Origin: Stutzerimonas stutzeri
Lineage (GTDB): Bacteria > Pseudomonadota > Gammaproteobacteria > Pseudomonadales > Pseudomonadaceae
DNA length: 64,000 nt
Assembly (NCBI RefSeq): GCF_000935215.1
Contig: NZ_JXXD01000026.1
Location: 1-64,000 of the forward strand
Direction of reading: 5' to 3'
A model generated the notes under the pieces. The model ran no database searches. It worked only from the letters and a program-made list of their open reading frames with translations, and was not told the DNA's origin. A program made the position numbers and the translations under genes. Each line of letters starts with the position of its first letter. The first letter of the stretch is position 1. This document shows, piece after piece, positions 26,913 to 36,854 of this stretch.

Positions 26913-29099
26913 ATGCTCCGCCTGTTCGTTTCCCTGCTGATGCTGTTAACCCTGCCGCCGCTGTTCGCCGAGCCGGCTCAGCCGAAGACCGGGCTCGTCC
27001 TGTCTGGCGGTGCGGCGCGCGGGCTGGCTCATATCGGCGTGCTCAAGGCGCTGGAAGAGCAAGGCGTACGCATCGACGCCATCGCCGGCACCAGCATGGG
27101 CGCGGTGGTCGGCGGGTTATACGCAGCAGGCTATAGCGTTGCCGAACTCGAGCGCCTGGCATTGACCCTCGACTGGCAGCAAGTGCTGTCCGACGATCCG
27201 CCGCGCCAGGACATCCCCTACCGCCGCAAGCAGGACGACCGTGATTTCCTCATCAAGCAGAAGCTGAGCTTCCGCGACGACGGCAGCCTCGGCCTGCCGC
27301 TGGGCGTGATTCAAGGGCAGAACCTCGCGCTGCTACTCGAGCGCCTGCTGGTGCACGCCAGCGACACCCGCGACTTCGACCAGCTGCCGATCCCCTTCCG
27401 TGCGGTGGCCACGGATATTGCCAACGATGAAAAGGTGGTCTTTCGCAGCGGCCACCTGCCCCAGGTGATTCGCGCCAGCATGTCGATTCCGGCCGTGTTC
27501 GCACCGGTGGAGCTGGACGGCCGCCTGCTGGTGGATGGCGGCATGGTCGACAACATCCCGATGGACGTGGCACGCGACATGAGCGTCGACCGCCTGATCG
27601 TGGTGGACATCGGCACGCCGCTCAAGCCGCGCAAGGAATTGCTGACAGTAGTCGACGTGCTCAACCAGACCACCACCATGATGACCCGCCGCAACTCCGA
27701 AGCGCAGCTGGCCACCCTGCAGTCGCAGGACCTTCTGATCCAGCCGCCATTGGCCGCTTACGGCTCCACCGACTTCGCCCGCGCCGAACAGCTGGTCGAT
27801 GCCGGCTACCGTGCCACATTGGCTCTGGAGGGACGTCTTGCCGAAATGCGCATCACCACCGGTGGCAATCCGGCACTGAGCCTTGCGCGCTCCAGCGACC
27901 CGCGAACACCGGTCATCACCGCTATTAGGGTGGAGAACGACTCGAAGGTCAGCGATGCGGTGATCCGCCGGCATGTCCGCCAGCCACTCGGTGAACCGCT
28001 GGATCTGGAGGACCTGCAGAAGGACATGGGCACCCTCTATGGCCTGGACTATTTCGAGCGCGTGGAATATCGCGTCCAACGCGGCAAACTCGGCAATACG
28101 TTGGTCATCAACGCCCGCGAGAAGCGCACCGGCACCGATTACCTGCGACTGGGCCTGAGCCTGTCCGACGACTTCCGCGGCGACAGCGTATTCAACCTCG
28201 GTGCGAGTTATCGGAAGAACGGCATCAACGAACTGGGTGCCGAGTGGCTTACCCGCCTGCAGCTGGGTGATCGGCAGGAACTCTACAGCGAGTTCTACCA
28301 GCCACTGGATGCCGGCTCGCGCTGGTTCGTCGCGCCGAATCTGTTCGTCGAGGCGCAGAACGTCGAGTCCATTCTCGACAACGATCCGATTGCCGAGTAC
28401 CGCCTGCAACGCTACGGCTACGGTTTCAATCTTGGCAGACAGATCGCCAACAATGGCGAGATCCGTTTTGGAATAGGTCAGGCCTGGGGTGAGGCCGATG
28501 TGCGAATCGGCGAACAGGATCTACCCGACTTCAGTTTTACCGAGGGCTACTACGAGCTACAGTACTCGTTCGACACCCTCGACAACATCGACTTTCCCCG
28601 CGAAGGCGAGGATATCCGCCTGACCATGCGTCAGTACGACCCCAGCCTGAGTTCGGACCAGCGTTATCGACAGTGGCACCTCAAGCTGGACAAGGCACTC
28701 AGTCACGGTGCCAACACCTGGGTGCTCGGTGGGCGCTACGGTCGCACGCTGGATGACGCGGAAGTGGTGACGTCGAGCTTTCTGCTTGGCGGCGCGCGTC
28801 AGCTGTCGGGCTTCCGTCAGGATGCCCTGGCCGGCCAGAACGTCAGCCTGGCGCGCATGGTGTACTACCGTCGCGTGACGCCGCGAGCGTTTCAGCCGCT
28901 GGACTTCCCGCTCTATCTCGGTGGATCACTGGAGCGCGGTCGCGCCTGGAATGCCGACAATGCCTTCGACAGCGGCTATATCAACGCCGCGAGCATCTTT
29001 CTCGGCTACGACACGCCACTGGGGCCACTGAACTTCGGCTACGGCTTCAATGACGAGGACGAACAGGCGCTGTACATGAATCTGGGGCGCAGCTTCTAG
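26913..29099 (+). CDS. plpD: Patatin-like phospholipase with Omp85 barrel, PlpD (type Vd secretion)
   Basis: Outer-membrane and secreted lipolytic protein of 728 aa. Domains in order: signal peptide (residues 1-19, ending LFA); patatin phospholipase with oxyanion loop SGGAARG, nucleophile Ser61 in GTSMG and catalytic Asp in the DGG motif (LLVDGGMVDN); a POTRA-like linker (about 330-400); and a C-terminal Omp85/BamA-type 16-strand barrel ending LYMNLGRSF, with the usual terminal phenylalanine. P. aeruginosa PlpD has the same length and is a phospholipase A1. The ATG at 26913 gives the signal peptide; an upstream in-frame start does not. Confidence 0.93.
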   Translation: MLRLFVSLLMLLTLPPLFAEPAQPKTGLVLSGGAARGLAHIGVLKALEEQGVRIDAIAGTSMGAVVGGLYAAGYSVAELERLALTLDWQQVLSDDPPRQDIPYRRKQDDRDFLIKQKLSFRDDGSLGLPLGVIQGQNLALLLERLLVHASDTRDFDQLPIPFRAVATDIANDEKVVFRSGHLPQVIRASMSIPAVFAPVELDGRLLVDGGMVDNIPMDVARDMSVDRLIVVDIGTPLKPRKELLTVVDVLNQTTTMMTRRNSEAQLATLQSQDLLIQPPLAAYGSTDFARAEQLVDAGYRATLALEGRLAEMRITTGGNPALSLARSSDPRTPVITAIRVENDSKVSDAVIRRHVRQPLGEPLDLEDLQKDMGTLYGLDYFERVEYRVQRGKLGNTLVINAREKRTGTDYLRLGLSLSDDFRGDSVFNLGASYRKNGINELGAEWLTRLQLGDRQELYSEFYQPLDAGSRWFVAPNLFVEAQNVESILDNDPIAEYRLQRYGYGFNLGRQIANNGEIRFGIGQAWGEADVRIGEQDLPDFSFTEGYYELQYSFDTLDNIDFPREGEDIRLTMRQYDPSLSSDQRYRQWHLKLDKALSHGANTWVLGGRYGRTLDDAEVVTSSFLLGGARQLSGFRQDALAGQNVSLARMVYYRRVTPRAFQPLDFPLYLGGSLERGRAWNADNAFDSGYINAASIFLGYDTPLGPLNFGYGFNDEDEQALYMNLGRSF

Positions 29100-29119
29100 A
29101 CCGGCGTGCCCAGCCTGGA

Positions 29120-29551
29120 TCAGCGCCGGTCGAGATTGGCCAGGATCCGTGCATGCACCTGCTGGCACTTGCGCAGATCCTCCTCGTCGATCCCGGCAAA
29201 GGCTTCCTGACGCACCTGCGTGGAAATCGCCTCGATCTTCTCGATCAGCGGCCGTGCCGGCGCACCCAGGGAAATGCGTTTGGCCCGGCGATCCTCTGCA
29301 GACGCCTTACGATGCACCAGCCCCTGCGCTTCGAGACTATCGAGCAAGCGGGCCAGCGTCGGCCCTTCAACGGCAACGCTTTGGGCCAGCTCGCGCTGGG
29401 TGGGTTCGTGATCGAAACGGGCCAGGTGCAGCAGCACCAGCCAGCGTGCCTGCGAGAGTCCGAGATCAGCCAGGCGTCGATCCAGTTCAGCGCGCCAGCC
29501 ACGAGAAAGTTGCGCCAATTGCATGGCAAAGCGATGTTGCTCGGCGTACAT
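29120..29551 (-). CDS. MarR family transcriptional regulator
   Basis: Winged-helix repressor of 143 aa. The core shows LGLSQARWLVLLHLARF, the recognition region TQRELAQSVAVEGPTLARLL and the wing segment RKASAEDRRAKRISL. It resembles SlyA/HpaR-type regulators. The start is ATG at 29549-29551 with AGGAA upstream; a TTG six codons earlier is possible. A perfect 13-bp palindrome 20 bp upstream suggests autoregulation. Convergent with plpD; ligand and other targets unknown. Confidence 0.9.
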   Translation of the reverse strand: MYAEQHRFAMQLAQLSRGWRAELDRRLADLGLSQARWLVLLHLARFDHEPTQRELAQSVAVEGPTLARLLDSLEAQGLVHRKASAEDRRAKRISLGAPARPLIEKIEAISTQVRQEAFAGIDEEDLRKCQQVHARILANLDRR

Positions 29552-29571
29552 GTACGGCCATTCCTGCAAAA

Positions 29572-29584
29572 ACTAATTATTAGT
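29572..29584. promoter_or_regulatory. Putative MarR operator
   Basis: The 13-base perfect palindrome ACTAATTATTAGT lies 20 bp upstream of the marR-type start. It is AT-rich in an otherwise GC-rich gap, and its TTAGT half-sites resemble known MarR-family boxes. Binding by the adjacent repressor is inference. Confidence 0.55.
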
Positions 29585-29733
29585 GAGCTAACCACAGCTC
29601 CGGAAAGCAGGCAAGACGACCTTCGAACCCTGATCGAGCGACAGAAGTCGTAATGATGGCACGGCGGGCGTTGCAGCCCGGCAGACACCCGCTGTCGCAG
29701 CAGCTTCCGACCGAGCTGCAGGGATGCACCTGG

Positions 29734-31857
29734 TTACAATTCGAACTCGACCTGCAGTGCGGCACGCACGCAATAAAGCACCTGTTCGGGTACCCGCCCA
29801 GCGAACTGCTCGGCCACGGCGCTCACCGGTGGCAGCTCGCCCTCGCCGTCGAGAAAGGCCTCCTGGATTTCCCCGAGCAGATCCTCGGGCAGATCCAGCG
29901 CCTGTTCCAGGCTCAGCTGTTGCAGACCGATGGCTTCGGCGAGCATCGCGTAGACGTTCTTCTCACTGCAGTCGAGCTGACGCGCGATCTGTGCAGGCGT
30001 CATGCCTGCGCGCGCCAGCGTGATCAATTCGTGTCGCAGATCGGCAGGTGACTTGGCCACTTCTACGCTGCCTTGCAGAACCTCCAGGAAGGCCTGACCG
30101 TAGCGCTCCAGCTTGCGCGCGCCGACACCGCTGATGGTGGCCATGTCCGACAGCGAGGCCGGCTGGCTGCGTAGCATCTCCAGCAGCGTGGCATCCGGGA
30201 AAATCACATACGGCGGCACACCGTGTTCTTCGGCCAGTTTGCGGCGCAAGGTGCGCAGCGCTTCCCAGGTTTCCCGTTCCTCGCTGCGCACCAGCTGGCT
30301 GGCGGCACTGGCTGCCGGCTTCGGTGCCTTGCTGGTCAGATCACGGCGAAGTTCGAGGCTCACCTCTCCACGCAGCAATGGCCGGCAGCTGTCACTCAGA
30401 CGCAGCCCACCGAAACCATCCAGGTCAACGTCCGCCAGCCCGCGCGCCACCAGCTGGCGAAACAGCGAACGCCACTCAGCCTCAGCCAGCGCCTTGCCCA
30501 TACCGAACACCGACAGATGCTGATGGCCCAAGCCGCGGACCTTGTCATTGTCACGCCCGAGGAGGATGTCCACCAGATGGCCGACGCCGTAACGCTGGCC
30601 GCTGCGGTAGATCGCCGATAGCGCCTGACGGGCGGGCTCGGTGGCATTCCAGGTCTGCACGCCATCGACGCAGTTGTCGCAATGGCCGCAGGGCTTGGGC
30701 AGCTCTTCATCGAAATACGCGAGCAGCGCCTGGCGCCGGCAGCGGGTTTCCTCGCAAAGCGCCAGCATGGCATCGAGCTTGTGCTGCTCGACCCGCTTGT
30801 GCCGCTCATCACCCTCTGAGTTGTTGAGCATCTGCTTGAGGAAGATCACATCCTGCAGGCCATAGGCCATCCAGGCGTCGGCAGGCAGCCCGTCGCGCCC
30901 TGCCCGTCCGGTTTCCTGATAGTAGGCTTCCAGCGACTTGGGCAGATCGAGGTGGGCGACGAAGCGCACGTTGGGCTTGTCGATCCCCATGCCGAAGGCG
31001 ATGGTCGCGACCATGATCAGGCCTTCCTCGTTGAGGAAACGCTTCTGGTGATAGGCGCGCAGCTCGTTGGGCAGGCCCGCGTGATATGGCAGTGCCGGAA
31101 AGCCCTGCTCGCTGAGGAACGCAGCCAGGTCATCGACCTTCTTGCGCGACATGCAATAGACAATGCCGGCATCGCCGCGGCGTTCGGCTAGGAAACCCAG
31201 CAGCTGCTTGCGCGGCTGCTCCTTGGGCACGATGCGATAGAAGATGTTCGGTCGGTCGAAGCTGGAGAGAAACCGTTCGGCGTTCTCCAGATGCAGACGC
31301 TGGACGATTTCTTCCCGCGTCCGCTTGTCCGCCGTCGCGGTCAGCGCAATACGCGGCACGCCAGGAAACAGTTCGGCCAGCTGGCCCAGCTGCATGTACT
31401 CGGGACGGAAATCGTGCCCCCACTGGGAGACGCAATGGGCCTCGTCGATGGCAAACAGGGCGATATCCAGCCGCTGCAGGAACGCCAGCATGCGGGGCTG
31501 AACCAGCCGCTCAGGCGCGAGATAGAGCATCTTGATCTCGTTGCGCCGGATGCGCTCAGCGATCTCGCGCTGCTCATCGGCGCTCAGCGTCGAGTTGAGC
31601 GCAACGGCCGAGACGCCCAGCTCGTCGAGTGTCGCGACCTGGTCGTCCATCAGCGCGATCAGCGGCGAAACCACCACCGCCAGTCCTTCGCGCAAGAGCG
31701 CCGGAACCTGGTAGCACAGGGACTTGCCGCCGCCGGTCGGCATCAGTACCAGCGCATCACCGCCACTGCCGACACGCTCGATGATCGCGCCCTGGTCGCC
31801 ACGAAACGCGTCGTAGCCGAATACGTCTTTAAGGATGCGCTGTGCCTGGTCGAGCAT
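29734..31857 (-). CDS. recQ: ATP-dependent DNA helicase RecQ
   Basis: 3'-5' helicase of 707 aa acting in recombinational repair. Walker A is PTGGGKS at 40-46 and the DEAH box is at 138-141. The zinc-binding cysteines are in CEETRCRRQ and CGHCDNC, the RQC winged helix follows, and an HRDC domain begins near [22 protein letters not shown]-terminal extension after HRDC contains a helix-turn-helix-like segment ([20 protein letters not shown]), seen in pseudomonad RecQ. The ATG at 31855-31857 follows GGAG; in-frame sequence upstream is not conserved. Confidence 0.95.
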   Translation of the reverse strand: MLDQAQRILKDVFGYDAFRGDQGAIIERVGSGGDALVLMPTGGGKSLCYQVPALLREGLAVVVSPLIALMDDQVATLDELGVSAVALNSTLSADEQREIAERIRRNEIKMLYLAPERLVQPRMLAFLQRLDIALFAIDEAHCVSQWGHDFRPEYMQLGQLAELFPGVPRIALTATADKRTREEIVQRLHLENAERFLSSFDRPNIFYRIVPKEQPRKQLLGFLAERRGDAGIVYCMSRKKVDDLAAFLSEQGFPALPYHAGLPNELRAYHQKRFLNEEGLIMVATIAFGMGIDKPNVRFVAHLDLPKSLEAYYQETGRAGRDGLPADAWMAYGLQDVIFLKQMLNNSEGDERHKRVEQHKLDAMLALCEETRCRRQALLAYFDEELPKPCGHCDNCVDGVQTWNATEPARQALSAIYRSGQRYGVGHLVDILLGRDNDKVRGLGHQHLSVFGMGKALAEAEWRSLFRQLVARGLADVDLDGFGGLRLSDSCRPLLRGEVSLELRRDLTSKAPKPAASAASQLVRSEERETWEALRTLRRKLAEEHGVPPYVIFPDATLLEMLRSQPASLSDMATISGVGARKLERYGQAFLEVLQGSVEVAKSPADLRHELITLARAGMTPAQIARQLDCSEKNVYAMLAEAIGLQQLSLEQALDLPEDLLGEIQEAFLDGEGELPPVSAVAEQFAGRVPEQVLYCVRAALQVEFEL

Positions 31858-31952
31858 GCCGGTCTCCGAAACAAGGCGCGCAGTATACGCGAGCGAACCA
31901 TGGAGTTCAGGATCGCGCGGCCAATACGGACGAGGCGTCATCCGAAGGCACG

Positions 31953-32020
31953 AGCCTGCGCCCCGCGCCTCGTCTAGAATCCGGGTAGCCTGCGCCCCGC
32001 GCCTCGTCTAGAATCCGGGT
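31953..32020 (+). repeat. Perfect 34-bp tandem duplication carrying a -10 box
   Basis: Two identical adjacent 34-base units occupy 31953-31986 and 31987-32020. Each contains the -10-like hexamer TAGAAT (31975-31980 and 32009-32014). The right copy ends 28 bp before the UPF0149 start, the spacing expected for its promoter. The duplication probably gives that gene two promoter copies in the recQ/UPF0149 divergent region. Confidence 0.85.
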
Positions 32021-32048
32021 TGTCTTCCAGCCCCCAAGGTAGTTCCCG

Positions 32049-32636
32049 ATGTCATTCGCCGAGCAACTCGCCCGCCTGCAAGTCTTTCTTGATGCAGATG
32101 ACCTGCACGAGGAAGCACTGGATTACATCGCCGCCCATGGCTACCTGACAGCGCTGTGCATCTGCTCCGAACAGGTGCCCGAGCGTGAATGGATCGACGC
32201 GCTGTTCTCCGAACCACCCAAGTACAAGGACGACACCGAGCGCGAAGCCATCGAGGCCACGCTGGTTCAGCTCAAGGCACATATTGCTCGCCAGCTGGCC
32301 AGTGACGAAGACATGGAACTGCCGTGCGAACTGGACCTGGGTGAAGAGCCGGACGAATCCGATCTGCGCGGTTGGTGCATCGGCTTCATGGAAGGCGTGT
32401 TCATGCGCGAGGCGATCTGGTTCGAGGACTCCGAAGAGGAAGTCAGCGAGCTGCTGCTGCCGATCATGGTCGGTTCGGGCCTGTTCGACGAGCAACCGGA
32501 ATTCGCCGATATCGCCGACAACCCCGAGCTGGTCGACGAAATGGTGGCGCAGATCCCCGAGCTACTGACGGCCCTCTACCTGATCTGCCATGCCCCCGAG
32601 GAAAAGCCAGCCCTGCTCAAGCCGCGTCGCCACTGA
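32049..32636 (+). CDS. UPF0149 (YgfB/YecA-like) family protein
   Basis: Cytoplasmic, acidic, helical protein of 195 aa. The family is recognised from LDYIAAHGYLTALCICSEQV near the N-terminus and LRGWCIGFMEGVFMREAIW in the middle. It lacks the C-terminal SEC-C zinc motif found in YecA. The function is unknown for this branch; a Pseudomonas YgfB paralogue modulates cell-wall recycling and resistance genes, but this protein is not clearly that one. It is divergent from recQ, with a tandemly duplicated promoter-like repeat upstream. Confidence 0.87.
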   Translation: MSFAEQLARLQVFLDADDLHEEALDYIAAHGYLTALCICSEQVPEREWIDALFSEPPKYKDDTEREAIEATLVQLKAHIARQLASDEDMELPCELDLGEEPDESDLRGWCIGFMEGVFMREAIWFEDSEEEVSELLLPIMVGSGLFDEQPEFADIADNPELVDEMVAQIPELLTALYLICHAPEEKPALLKPRRH

Positions 32637-32876
32637 CCGGCTGCGGAGGGGGCCAAGCGTCAAGGTGGGCGTCATGCTCACCTGCAACGGTGCGACTGCC
32701 GGAGCGCAGTCGCCGGCGCGTCGCCCCACTGCCGGACCTGTCCCGCTGGCTAGCACCACAGGAGGGAAAGGCATTGTTCTGCACATTTCGATGCCCATCG
32801 CGAATATCTGACGACGCTGACGTGAGCCAGCCGCGCACAGATCGCAGCGAATCGAAGAACCGGGCTGACTAGTACC

Positions 32877-33296
32877 ATGGCCCATCGCGATATCCGGCAG
32901 CATCGCAACCCTCTGATCCGATCGATCCTGCTCGGCGTCGGCTGGCTGGCCGTTGTGCTGGGCTTCGTCGGCATCTTCCTGCCCGTCCTGCCGACCACGC
33001 CATTTTTGCTGCTGGCCGCGGCCTGTTTCGTGCGTAGCTCGCAACGTTTCTATGACTGGCTGGTAGGCCACCCACGGCTCGGTCCGTGGTTTCGTGACTA
33101 CCTGGAAGGGAACGGTATTCCGCTCAAGGGCAAGGTATACGCAATCGCCACCATGTGGATAAGCATCGGCATATCCTGCTGGCTGGTGCCACTGATGTGG
33201 GCCCGCATCGGGATGCTACTGAGCGCGACGCTGGTGACGCTCTACATCCTCAGGCAGAGAACATTGCCGGTCAGCAATGACACTGGTTTCAGGTAA
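32877..33296 (+). CDS. YbaN family (DUF454) inner-membrane protein
   Basis: Protein of 139 aa. The DUF454 signature is GFVGIFLPVLPTTPFLLLAA followed by CFVRSSQRFYDWL and HPRLGPWFRDYLE. Two or three hydrophobic helices flank the conserved loop. The function is unknown. The 240 bp upstream (32637-32876) hold no gene I can support, only a perfect stem-loop GCGACTGC/GCAGTCGC at 32692-32713. Confidence 0.87.
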   Translation: MAHRDIRQHRNPLIRSILLGVGWLAVVLGFVGIFLPVLPTTPFLLLAAACFVRSSQRFYDWLVGHPRLGPWFRDYLEGNGIPLKGKVYAIATMWISIGISCWLVPLMWARIGMLLSATLVTLYILRQRTLPVSNDTGFR

Positions 33297-33336
33297 ATCA
33301 GCTCCGCACGGCCATAGCGCTTTCGCTCGCATACCT

Positions 33337-33921
33337 CTAGGTGTCGGCATGATTACGCTGATATACCTCTCGCCCCATCGCATCGATCTGGCCCTCGATC
33401 AAGGCGTCGAACGGACGGAGCAACTCATCGAATCGGCTGGGGCTTTCCAGTAGGTTAAGTGCCGTAACGATTGCCTCGATGGTCGACAACGCGCCGGGCA
33501 TTGGCGCTTTTCGCAAGCGGTAGCGGGAGCTCAGCCCTTCTGGCAGCGCAACCCGCGGCAACTCAGCCAACCATGGATTGACGTGCAGGATCTTGCGCGC
33601 CTTTCGCCAGGTCCCATCCGGCACGATCAGGCGCACGGGTTGGGCGGCATCGGCCAGACTCCCGAGCGACATGGCATCTTCCCCGGGAAACAACAGGTAG
33701 CTCGGCCGTGCAGCATCGCAATCGTCCTCGAAGCGCTCGCCCACCCGCAGTTCTGCATTGCGCAGCCCCAACGCGGCCAGGCGCGCCGTATTGAGCGCAT
33801 GACTCGCTTCACTGGAATGCTGGAGGATGAGCACCTGGGTACGGCTATCCAGCGCAGGTATCAGCGCGCAAAGGCAAAGGGAAGACGGGCGCTGGCAGCG
33901 TGAGCATCGTGGACGGGACAT
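33337..33921 (-). CDS. DTW-domain tRNA-uridine aminocarboxypropyltransferase
   Basis: TapT/YfiP-like protein of 194 aa. A cysteine cluster at the N-terminus (RCSRCQRPSSLCLC) is followed by the diagnostic DGTW motif (LIVPDGTWRKARK) and the C-terminal STIEAIVTAL. Enzymes of this family transfer the 3-amino-3-carboxypropyl group from S-adenosylmethionine to uridine 47 of tRNA (acp3U). The ATG at 33919-33921 has GAGGTG upstream. Divergent from the GST gene. Confidence 0.9.
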   Translation of the reverse strand: MSRPRCSRCQRPSSLCLCALIPALDSRTQVLILQHSSEASHALNTARLAALGLRNAELRVGERFEDDCDAARPSYLLFPGEDAMSLGSLADAAQPVRLIVPDGTWRKARKILHVNPWLAELPRVALPEGLSSRYRLRKAPMPGALSTIEAIVTALNLLESPSRFDELLRPFDALIEGQIDAMGREVYQRNHADT

Positions 33922-34007
33922 GGTTCACCTCGGCGGCGGAGTCTGCCATAACGGCCACTGCTCTGCAGAGCGACTATGCTTGCGACGTCCCCGCATGAGG
34001 AGCAGGC

Positions 34008-34679
34008 ATGATCACCGTCCACCATTTGAACCACTCCCGCTCGCACCGCGTCCTGTGGCTGTTGGAAGAACTGGAACTGCTTTACGAGCTGAAGCGTTAC
34101 CCGCGCGATCCGAAGACCATGCTCGCGCCAGCAGAGCTGAAAGCCGTACACCCACTGGGCAAGTCTCCGGTGATCACCGACGACGACCTGACGCTGGCCG
34201 AATCGGCAGCCATCCTCGAATACCTGCTGGAACGCTATGGCAACGGACGCCTGATGCCGCAGGGCGGCACTCCGGAATACCGTCGTTTTCGCTACTGGAT
34301 GCACTACGCGGAAGGCTCTGCGATGCCCCCACTGCTACTGCGGCTGGTATTCGACCGCGTCGCCAATGGGCCGATGCCGTTCTTTGTTCGCCCCATCGCA
34401 CGCGCAATCGCCAAGGGCGCTAACAGCGCCTTCATTGGGCCACAACTGAAGACCCATCTCGATTACATGGAAGCGGAACTGGAGAAGTCCGACTGGTTTG
34501 CAGGCAACACGTTCAGCGCAGCGGATATACAGATGAGCTTCCCGCTCGAAGCTGCCCGTGCCAGAGCCGGCCTGGACGAGAGTCGCCCACGCCTGATGGA
34601 TTTTCTGCAGCGGATACAACAGCGGCCCGCTTACAAACGAGCCGTGGAGCGCGGAGGACCCGCCTTGCCCACCGCGTAG
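34008..34679 (+). CDS. Glutathione S-transferase family protein
   Basis: Protein of 223 aa with an N-terminal thioredoxin-like domain (HHLNHSRSHRVLWLLEEL, then GKSPVITDDDLTLAESAAIL, the glutathione-contacting ES motif) and a C-terminal helical domain (NTFSAADIQMSFPLEAA). It resembles the fungal-Ure2/GSTF-like bacterial group; the catalytic residue is probably an N-terminal Ser or Asn (HSRSHR). Substrate unknown. ATG preceded by GAGGAGCAGG. Confidence 0.88.
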   Translation: MITVHHLNHSRSHRVLWLLEELELLYELKRYPRDPKTMLAPAELKAVHPLGKSPVITDDDLTLAESAAILEYLLERYGNGRLMPQGGTPEYRRFRYWMHYAEGSAMPPLLLRLVFDRVANGPMPFFVRPIARAIAKGANSAFIGPQLKTHLDYMEAELEKSDWFAGNTFSAADIQMSFPLEAARARAGLDESRPRLMDFLQRIQQRPAYKRAVERGGPALPTA

Positions 34680-34691
34680 ACGCCACCAAAC

Positions 34692-34814
34692 TCAGCGGCG
34701 ACGGTGATCCTGCTCGCGCTGGGCACGTACCGGGATAGGTTGCATACGAGGCGGTTCGATCAAACCAAGAGCGACCGCCAACTTCCAGAACATCTCGTTG
34801 AGCCTTGCTTTCAT
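34692..34814 (-). CDS. Small hypothetical protein (40 aa)
   Basis: A 40-residue reading frame with an excellent ribosome site (AGGAGG, eight-base spacer) before the ATG at 34812-34814. The protein begins MKARLNEMFWKLAVALGLIE and ends with a basic, arginine-rich tail. It has one short amphipathic or membrane-leaning helix (about residues 8-20). I do not recognise a function. It lies downstream of aceK in the same orientation, 192 bp away; the strong ribosome site is the main evidence that it is real. Confidence 0.6.
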   Translation of the reverse strand: MKARLNEMFWKLAVALGLIEPPRMQPIPVRAQREQDHRRR

Positions 34815-35006
34815 GGTCACACCCTCCTGCGAAATAACGGGCTACATCGGAGCCATGCGGCTTCGTGGACAGCATAATTCAACTTCGGCTCCGGCGCTCG
34901 TGCCCTTTGCAAGCGCAATCCCCGAATGGAGCGCCGCTTTGTTACGGCGCTTTACAACTGCGACCGAGGCGGCGCAAAGGCGTTCAAACGAATTCACTGC
35001 CGGTCT

Positions 35007-36728
35007 TCAGTTGCGATCGGCCTTGCGTCGATAAGGGAACACATCGATCACCTTGCCGCCGCTGATGGCGTCCTGCAGCCCTTTCCAGTAATCAGCATCG
35101 TAGAGCTCGCCATGCAAGCTGGCGAAAAGCCGGCGCTGGCCATGGTCGGCGAACAGAAAGCGCGGGAATTCCTCGGGAAATACATCGTTCGGCCCCACCG
35201 AATACCAGGGCTCGGACGCCATTTCATCCTCGGGATAGCGCGGCGGCGGAATATGGCGGAAATTCACTTCGGTCAGAAAGCTGATCTCGTCATAGTCGTA
35301 GAACACCACCCGACCATGGCGGGTGACGCCGAAGTTCTTCAGCAGCATGTCGCCGGGAAAGATATTCGCCGCCGCCAACTGTTTGATCGCCAGCCCGTAA
35401 TCTTCCAGCACCTCGCGCACCTGCTCGTCGCTGGCATGCTCAAGGTAGAGATTCAGGGGCGTCATGCGGCGCTCGGTCCAGCAGTGGCGCACCAGCACGG
35501 TATCGCCCTGCACCTCGACCGTTGACGGCGCTACCTCCAGCAGCTCGGCCAGACATTCCGGATCGAATTTCGTCTTGGGGAAACGGAAATCCGCAAACTC
35601 CTGGGTGTCAGCCATGCGCCCTACCCGGTCGACGCTCTTCACCAGGCGATACTTCTCGATCACCGTGGCTCGGTTGACGCTCTTGATCGGCGAGAAGCGG
35701 TCCTTGATCAGCTTGAACACCGTATTGAAGCCCGGCAGCGTAAACACCGTCATCACCATGCCGCGAACGCCGGGCGCCATGACGAAGCGGTCGTCGGTAT
35801 TGGCCAGGTGATCGATCAGCGCACGATAGAACTCCGACTTACCGTGCTTGTAGAAGCCGATCGAAGTGTACAGCTCGGCGATGTGCTTGCCGGGCAGGAT
35901 GCGCTTGAGGAAGCCGACAAACTCCGCCGGAATCGGCACCTCGACCATGAAATACGAGCGGGTGAAGGAGAAGATGATCGACACCTCCGCCTCGTCGGTG
36001 ATCAGCGCGTCGGCAATGATGCCTTCACCCTCGCGGTGCAGTAGCGGAATGACCAGCGGCCACTGTTCGTCGCGGGTGAAGATCCGCCCAAGCAGGTATG
36101 CCCCCTTGTTGCGATAGAGCACCGAGACGAACAGCTCCACGGTCAGCTCCGGATCCTTGCAGACCCAGTCGGGCAGGGTCTCGTGCAATTGCGCCTGCAG
36201 GCGCCGCTGGTCTCCTGGCAAGTCGCAGTAGGGCACGGCGAATGCGTAATCGCCAAGAATCTGTTCGAGCATCCCGCTCAAGTCGCCGTTGGGCTGGTAG
36301 GTACGGGTTTGCGCCAGCCGTTCATGAGCACGCACCGCCGGTCGCGTGGTATGGATGAACATGGTGCCGTCGCTGATGCAGTCATGGCTGAACAGCCCAC
36401 AGAAGATGGAGTTGTACCAGGTCTCCGACAGCTCGTCGTCGAAGCGTGGGTTGATCAACTCGATGTAGGCACTTTTGATCTGCGGCCAGGCCTCGACCTG
36501 AAGCAGGTCGGCGTGATCGAAACCGGCCAGCAGGCCACGCCGGGTTTCACCAACCTTCTCTTCGTAGAGGTTGATCCGCGCCGCCGATGCGCGCTGCGCT
36601 TCCTGCCATTGCGCCTGCTCGAAGCGCGCCCGCGCGCCTTCGGTGATCAGGCGAAAGTGCTCTCGGTAGTCGTCGAAGCCCAGAAGGATCTGCCGAGCGA
36701 TTTCAGCGGCCAGTTTCTGCTGCACCAT
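35007..36728 (-). CDS. aceK: Isocitrate dehydrogenase kinase/phosphatase
   Basis: Bifunctional enzyme of 573 aa that phosphorylates and dephosphorylates isocitrate dehydrogenase to direct carbon through the glyoxylate bypass. The N-terminal regulatory half includes [13 protein letters not shown] and LRQTRTYQP-like segments; the C-terminal kinase-like half contains [20 protein letters not shown] with the catalytic residues and [12 protein letters not shown]. Length is the family norm of about 575. The ATG at 36726-36728 ([15 protein letters not shown]) was chosen over an upstream in-frame alternative with no conserved sequence. It is a single gene, not in an aceBA operon. Confidence 0.95.
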   Translation of the reverse strand: MVQQKLAAEIARQILLGFDDYREHFRLITEGARARFEQAQWQEAQRASAARINLYEEKVGETRRGLLAGFDHADLLQVEAWPQIKSAYIELINPRFDDELSETWYNSIFCGLFSHDCISDGTMFIHTTRPAVRAHERLAQTRTYQPNGDLSGMLEQILGDYAFAVPYCDLPGDQRRLQAQLHETLPDWVCKDPELTVELFVSVLYRNKGAYLLGRIFTRDEQWPLVIPLLHREGEGIIADALITDEAEVSIIFSFTRSYFMVEVPIPAEFVGFLKRILPGKHIAELYTSIGFYKHGKSEFYRALIDHLANTDDRFVMAPGVRGMVMTVFTLPGFNTVFKLIKDRFSPIKSVNRATVIEKYRLVKSVDRVGRMADTQEFADFRFPKTKFDPECLAELLEVAPSTVEVQGDTVLVRHCWTERRMTPLNLYLEHASDEQVREVLEDYGLAIKQLAAANIFPGDMLLKNFGVTRHGRVVFYDYDEISFLTEVNFRHIPPPRYPEDEMASEPWYSVGPNDVFPEEFPRFLFADHGQRRLFASLHGELYDADYWKGLQDAISGGKVIDVFPYRRKADRN

Positions 36729-36854
36729 GATGCACCCACTGCAGGACATGAACGTCCGCCGAGCTTAGCAGCACGCCGTTTGAAAGTCGGTTTCGGATTG
36801 CCAGTTGGCTGATGGGCGACAACACTTGCAGCTCCCTTCCGGTGGAGCCGCCCC

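Noticed and set aside
29101-29129. CCGGCG/CGCCGG inverted repeat between plpD and the marR-type gene
   Set aside because: Arms are only six bases with a 17-base loop and no T-run, so I do not call it a terminator.
32637-32876. Short frames between the UPF0149 and YbaN-like genes, one with GGAGGGAAAGG upstream
   Set aside because: The only start near that ribosome-like site is TTG, the frame is short and of odd composition, and it resembles nothing known. I left the gap as non-coding.
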